From positions 1-64,000 of the forward strand of contig NZ_BDAV01000009.1 of assembly GCF_001612635.1 (NCBI RefSeq): a DNA stretch of 64,000 nt, in the 5' to 3' direction. Shown one piece after another: positions 61,064 through 64,000 of the stretch. Both the position numbers and the translations under genes were made by a program. Every line of letters begins with the position of its first letter. The stretch's first letter is position 1. The notes beneath the pieces are model-generated. The model did not search any database, was not told the origin of the DNA, and saw nothing but the letters and a program-made list of their open reading frames with translations. Source of the stretch: Nocardia africana NBRC 100379 (GTDB lineage: Bacteria > Actinomycetota > Actinomycetes > Mycobacteriales > Mycobacteriaceae).

Positions 61064-61451
61064 GCCGGGCGGTCAGCCCGTCGAATGCGACCTCGGGCGT
61101 CCGGGCGATGAGCAGACGCCGTACTTTGCCGTCGGTGTCGAACTGGGCCGAGGCGTTGAACGATGCCTCGAACGCCTCCGCCCGAGTGGTCCGGCCGAGT
61201 ACCAGTTCGCACGCGCCGACCACGGCGCCCGCGTCGATGTGATGGACGAGTGTGCTCTTCTCCCGCTGTTGCAGGTAGCTGATCAAGCCATCGCGGTCGC
61301 CGACGAACTCTGTGCTCTGCCCGGCGCCCCGGGAGAACTGCACTGACATGACGAAATCGGGGGAGATCATGGTCAGCACCCGATCCGGGTCGTCGGAATC
61401 CATGTATTCGAACCAGCGCGCGAGGGTCGGCGTCGAAGCGGTGGCCGTCAT
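61038..61451 (-). CDS. NTF2-like (SnoaL-type) protein
   Basis: A 137-residue protein of the nuclear-transport-factor-2-like fold: LARWFEYMDSDDPDRVLTMI SPDFVMSVQFS (helix then strand), a loop GDRDGLISYLQQREKSTLVH, and the sheet AGAVVGACELVLGRTTRAEA, FNASAQFDTDGKVRRLLIAR. The cone-shaped fold serves dehydratases, isomerases and binding proteins. ATG 61451 overlaps the upstream NTF2-like stop (ATGA), so the pair is translationally coupled and may form a heterodimer. Confidence 0.8.
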   Translation of the reverse strand: MTATASTPTLARWFEYMDSDDPDRVLTMISPDFVMSVQFSRGAGQSTEFVGDRDGLISYLQQREKSTLVHHIDAGAVVGACELVLGRTTRAEAFEASFNASAQFDTDGKVRRLLIARTPEVAFDGLTARHDGIDNPH

Positions 61452-61834
61452 GCTCGTTGTGCTCCTTCGAGAGTGAATCCGCCTGGCATCATAGGGAATT
61501 CGGCGTTGAACGTGACCTGGTAGCGGTCGATACGGCCGACTGCGTCGAAGTGCATGGCGGCGACGAAATACCCGGTGGTCACCGTGCCGTTCTCGATGAC
61601 CGCACCGTGCGCGAACTGCATGTCACCGTCGGCGGCCACCCGCAGCACCCGATGCTTACGGTCGACATCGGGCCTACCGCCCAGATACTCCAGCATGGCG
61701 GCACGGCCCCTGCCTGTTCGTACTCCGGACGGCAGCACCATGACGAACTCGACGTCCTCGGCGAGCAGGTCCACGGCGTCGCCGAGTTCGCCGGAGTCGA
61801 CGACGGCGTAGTAGTCCTCGATCGGATAACTCAT
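61448..61834 (-). CDS. NTF2-like (SnoaL-type) protein
   Basis: A 128-residue NTF2-like protein: YPIEDYYAVVDSGELGDAVD LLAEDVEFVMVLPSG, GRGRAAMLEYLGGRPDV, HRVLRVAADGDMQFAHGAVI, YFVAAMHFDAVGRIDRYQVT. Length and strand order fit the SnoaL-like group, which in steroid and lipid pathways includes isomerases. ATG 61834 is five bases from an operator-like palindrome (61839-61851). Divergent from the acyl-CoA dehydrogenase gene, 90 bp away. Confidence 0.8.
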   Translation of the reverse strand: MSYPIEDYYAVVDSGELGDAVDLLAEDVEFVMVLPSGVRTGRGRAAMLEYLGGRPDVDRKHRVLRVAADGDMQFAHGAVIENGTVTTGYFVAAMHFDAVGRIDRYQVTFNAEFPMMPGGFTLEGAQRA

Positions 61835-61838
61835 GAAA

Positions 61839-61851
61839 TGAACTTAGTTCA
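61839..61851. promoter_or_regulatory. operator-like palindrome in the NTF2-like / acyl-CoA dehydrogenase divergent promoter
   Basis: TGAACTTAGTTCA is a perfect TGAAC-N3-GTTCA site. A weaker relative, TGAACTGAACTCA, lies at 61896-61908, nearer the dehydrogenase start. Confidence 0.6.
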
Positions 61852-61924
61852 GCCAAGTCCTTCTTGTCGAGCCTTTCGGTGACTACCCTTGGAATTGAAC
61901 TGAACTCAACTCTATTGGAGAATC

Positions 61925-63070
61925 ATGTCCGCATCGCAGGTCAACGCTGGCGTAGTCCGCTGGCCACATTCCGAACCGGCCGGATTCATCCCCGGCCCCG
62001 AGCAGTCCGCCCTGCGCGAGTCGCTCCGGGCGCTGCTGGCCAAATGGGGCGATATCGCGCAGGTCCGCCAGGCCTCGTCCACCGAACGTGGATACTCGGT
62101 ATCGCTGTGGCGGGCCCTCGTCGACGACATGTCGGTCACCGCACTCGCGGCCTCCGAGGATCGCGGCGGGCTGGGATACGGGGTGGCCGAACTGGCGACG
62201 ATTCTCGAGGAGTGCGGGCGCGCGCTGGTCTGCGAACCGGTCTACAACTCCGCCGTGCTGGGCGTACAGGCCCTGCTCCTGACCCGCCCCGGCGACGACG
62301 ACCTCCTGCTGGCAGGCGTATTGGCCGGCGATCTGCTGGCCACCGTCAGCGCCCTCGATACCACCACCGACGATCTGCGCGCGGTCCGGACGTCGGCCGG
62401 ATGGATCGTCGACGGCACGGTCACTCACCTGGTGTGCGGTGGAACCGCCGACGTGATAGTCGCGTCGGCGCGCTGCTCGGATGGACGCCGCCTGTTCGCC
62501 GTGCGTCCGGGTGAGGACTGCCTGCGAACCGAGCGAGTGGTCCTGGACCCCACCCGCCGGCAGGCGGACGTGGCGCTACGGGCCGCTCCGGCTGTCGTCC
62601 TCGCTGCGCCGGAGGGAACCGCCACCGCGGCCACCCGCTTGCGTGATCTCGCCACACTCGCCCTCGCCAGCGAGAACACCGGCATTATCGACATGCTGCT
62701 CGAGACGACCGTGTCCTACGTCTCGACTCGCCGCCAATTCGACCGGGCCATCGGCTCTTTCCAGGCTGTCAAACATCGCCTTGCCGATCTACTGGTCCTG
62801 CTCGAGCGCGCGCGATCCGCGTCCCGCTATGCGGCCGCGGCCTACGCCGAGGACCCGGACGCGGCAAGGCTGGCGGTCGCTGTTGCGGGTGCGGTCTGCA
62901 CCGACGCTGCTGTACAGACTGCGGCCGAGGCCGTCCAACTGCACGGCGGGATCGGCTTCACGTGGGAGCATCCGGCCCACTCCTATTTCCGCCGGGTTAT
63001 GGGAAATGAAGCGGCACAAGGCGGTTCGCGGGCTCACCGCGACACGATAGCCGCGCTCGTCGGATTGTGA
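61925..63070 (+). CDS. acyl-CoA dehydrogenase family protein
   Basis: A 381-residue FadE-like protein: SALRESLRALLAKWGDIAQV, MSVTALAASEDRGGLGYGVA, LEECGRALVCEPVYNSAVLG in the N-terminal helices; a short central beta domain (AGWIVDGTVTHLVCGGTADV); C-terminal FDRAIGSFQAVKHRLADLLV and AAEAVQLHGGIGFTWEHPAH SYFRR. The central domain lacks the usual xxTxPxxGSD flavin signature, as in the small subunits of actinobacterial heteromeric (ChsE-type) steroid/acyl-CoA dehydrogenases, so it may need a partner encoded beyond the window. ATG 61925 has GGAG just before it. Confidence 0.85.
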   Translation: MSASQVNAGVVRWPHSEPAGFIPGPEQSALRESLRALLAKWGDIAQVRQASSTERGYSVSLWRALVDDMSVTALAASEDRGGLGYGVAELATILEECGRALVCEPVYNSAVLGVQALLLTRPGDDDLLLAGVLAGDLLATVSALDTTTDDLRAVRTSAGWIVDGTVTHLVCGGTADVIVASARCSDGRRLFAVRPGEDCLRTERVVLDPTRRQADVALRAAPAVVLAAPEGTATAATRLRDLATLALASENTGIIDMLLETTVSYVSTRRQFDRAIGSFQAVKHRLADLLVLLERARSASRYAAAAYAEDPDAARLAVAVAGAVCTDAAVQTAAEAVQLHGGIGFTWEHPAHSYFRRVMGNEAAQGGSRAHRDTIAALVGL

Positions 63071-63113
63071 ACGATGTATTGACGGCGAGCAGGATCGCAC
63101 GGTAGAACTGAAG

Positions 63114-63126
63114 TGAATCCAGTTCA
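63114..63126. promoter_or_regulatory. operator-like palindrome upstream of the enoyl-CoA hydratase gene
   Basis: TGAATCCAGTTCA, one base off the TGAAC-N3-GTTCA pattern, nested in GAACTG-N9-CAGTTC (63105-63125). Confidence 0.5.
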
Positions 63127-63160
63127 GGAAATTCTCCCCCGACAGAAAGAGGCCACTCAC

Positions 63161-63949
63161 ATGATCGACACGGACCACATCGTGCTCGAGAAGGACGGCG
63201 AGATTGCGCGGGTGTGGCTCAACCGCCCGCACGTCAAGAACGCCGTCACCGTCGAATTGCTGCACCGCCTCGACGAGATCATCGTCGAGGTCGACAACGA
63301 TCCCAACCTCAAGGTCCTGGTCCTGCGCGGCCGGGGTAACACCTTCTGCTCGGGCTTCGACCTCAACGAACTGCGCGCGAACTACGTCGGCCAGACCAAC
63401 GCTATGGATGTCGCAGTGCTCTCCGCGAAGGTCTGCGACCGCCTGTACTCGATGAACACCCCATCGGTCGCGGTACTCGAGGGTTACGTCACCGCCGGCG
63501 GTTTCGAGCTGATGATCTCCTGCGATTTCGCCGTCGCGGCCGACGACGCCAAGATCGGCGATTTCCACATTCGCCGGGCCCTGTTCGGCGGCGCGGGCCC
63601 GATCTACCGGCTGCCGCGCATGATCGGCATCCGCAAGACCAAGGAGCTGATGCTGACCGGCAAGCTGCTCAGCGGCCGGGAGGCCGCCGCGTTCGATCTC
63701 ATCAACGCCTCCGCCCCGGCCGCCGAGCTCGACCAGCTGGTCGCCGATTTCGTTGCCCCGCTGGCCGATAAGAGCCCGTTCGCGATGAAGCTCACCAAGA
63801 TGACCATCGACCGCGGCTTGGACGCCGACATCCAGTCGCTGATGGTGATGGAGCACCTGGCCGTGGGCAACGCGCTGCAGTCCGAGGACGCCGCCGAGGG
63901 CGTGACCGCCTTCCTGGAGAAGCGCGAACCGAAGTGGGTCGGTCGCTGA
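63161..63949 (+). CDS. enoyl-CoA hydratase/isomerase (crotonase) family protein
   Basis: A 262-residue crotonase: IARVWLNRPHVKNAVTVELL, GRGNTFCSGFDLNELRANYV (oxyanion 1), EGYVTAGGFELMISCDFAVA (oxyanion 2 with first catalytic Glu), AKIGDFHIRRALFGGAGPIY (second-Glu position is not Glu). DRGLDADIQSLMVMEHLAVG and AAEGVTAFLEKREPKW form the trimerisation C-terminus. ATG 63161 (MIDTDHIVLEKDG..). It has its own operator-bearing promoter, 90 bp after the acyl-CoA dehydrogenase, and is followed closely by another gene start. Confidence 0.88.
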   Translation: MIDTDHIVLEKDGEIARVWLNRPHVKNAVTVELLHRLDEIIVEVDNDPNLKVLVLRGRGNTFCSGFDLNELRANYVGQTNAMDVAVLSAKVCDRLYSMNTPSVAVLEGYVTAGGFELMISCDFAVAADDAKIGDFHIRRALFGGAGPIYRLPRMIGIRKTKELMLTGKLLSGREAAAFDLINASAPAAELDQLVADFVAPLADKSPFAMKLTKMTIDRGLDADIQSLMVMEHLAVGNALQSEDAAEGVTAFLEKREPKWVGR

Positions 63950-63996
63950 ATCACCGATCGGTTCAAGCCTTTCAGCCGATTTCGGAAGGAAAAGAC

Positions 63997-64000
63997 ATGG
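63997..64000 (+). CDS. start of the next gene (cut by window edge)
   Basis: ATGG at the last four bases follows GGAAGGAAAAG, a strong ribosome-binding site, 47 bp after the crotonase stop. A further gene of this operon probably begins here; nothing of its product can be read. Confidence 0.5.

Noticed and set aside
1..64000. CRISPR array, rRNA or biosynthetic gene cluster
   Set aside because: No regularly spaced direct repeats, no rRNA sequence and no PKS/NRPS or RiPP core gene were seen. The mftD fragment alone does not make a functional cluster.

Overview
The window is high-GC DNA with GTG/TTG starts, TetR regulators, fatty-acyl-CoA catabolism genes, an Lsr2 gene, an MpaB-type oxygenase and remnants of a mycofactocin cluster. 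Together with several TY-Chap and DUF6301-type paralogues, this points to a mycolic-acid actinomycete, most likely Nocardia or a close relative. The genus is inferred from gene content only.

Region 1 (1-25.8 kb) is an accessory region made largely of small orphan genes in paralogous groups. These are TY-Chap-like proteins (11.2, 13.3, 14.5 and 23.6 kb), DUF6301-like proteins (8.4, 22.2 and a nonsense-broken copy at 22.9 kb), two members of an unnamed VRGPVR-motif family (18.3 and 20.0 kb) plus a 3' fragment (8.2 kb), a PEGA/DUF2846-like protein (17.7 kb) with three decayed tails, two lipoproteins, an SMI1/KNR4 remnant and an ankyrin-like protein. This resembles the immunity/chaperone cassettes found beside type VII-secreted polymorphic toxins, but no toxin or WXG100 gene is present. 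An IS256-family element, serine-recombinase tails and a broken tyrosine integrase lie among them, and many genes are frameshifted.

Region 2 (25.5-30.3 kb) holds a truncated Lsr2, a DUF4383 membrane protein, an MpaB-family oxygenase with its TetR, and scars of NUDIX, SDR and acyl-CoA dehydrogenase genes.

Region 3 (30.4-48.6 kb) is an intact catabolic block with three or four TetR-controlled acyl-CoA units: ligase + enoyl-CoA hydratase (31-33.7 kb); AidB-like dehydrogenase + ligase, divergent from an amidohydrolase and its TetR (33.7-38.8 kb); a leftward hydrolase / PF10118 / PDR-type reductase / TetR operon (41-44.5 kb); and a rightward D-aminoacylase-like / NMO-like / enoyl-CoA hydratase operon (44.7-48.6 kb). 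A decayed mftD + SDR pair lies at 39.3-40.6 kb.

Region 4 (48.6-59.2 kb) is a sulfur-ester island: two metallo-beta-lactamase-fold alkylsulfatases enclose two SulP-type sulfate permeases, a ClC-type channel and a secreted protein. They may release sulfate from alkyl sulfates and move it across the membrane.

Region 5 (59.4-61.0 kb) is the scar of an integrative element: the 3' half of an initiator tRNA with a strong terminator, and broken excisionase and recombinase genes. Region 6 (61.0-64 kb) holds two NTF2-like genes divergent from an acyl-CoA dehydrogenase and an enoyl-CoA hydratase. Its promoters carry the same TGAAC-N3-GTTCA-like operator as the 37-38.8 kb TetR locus.
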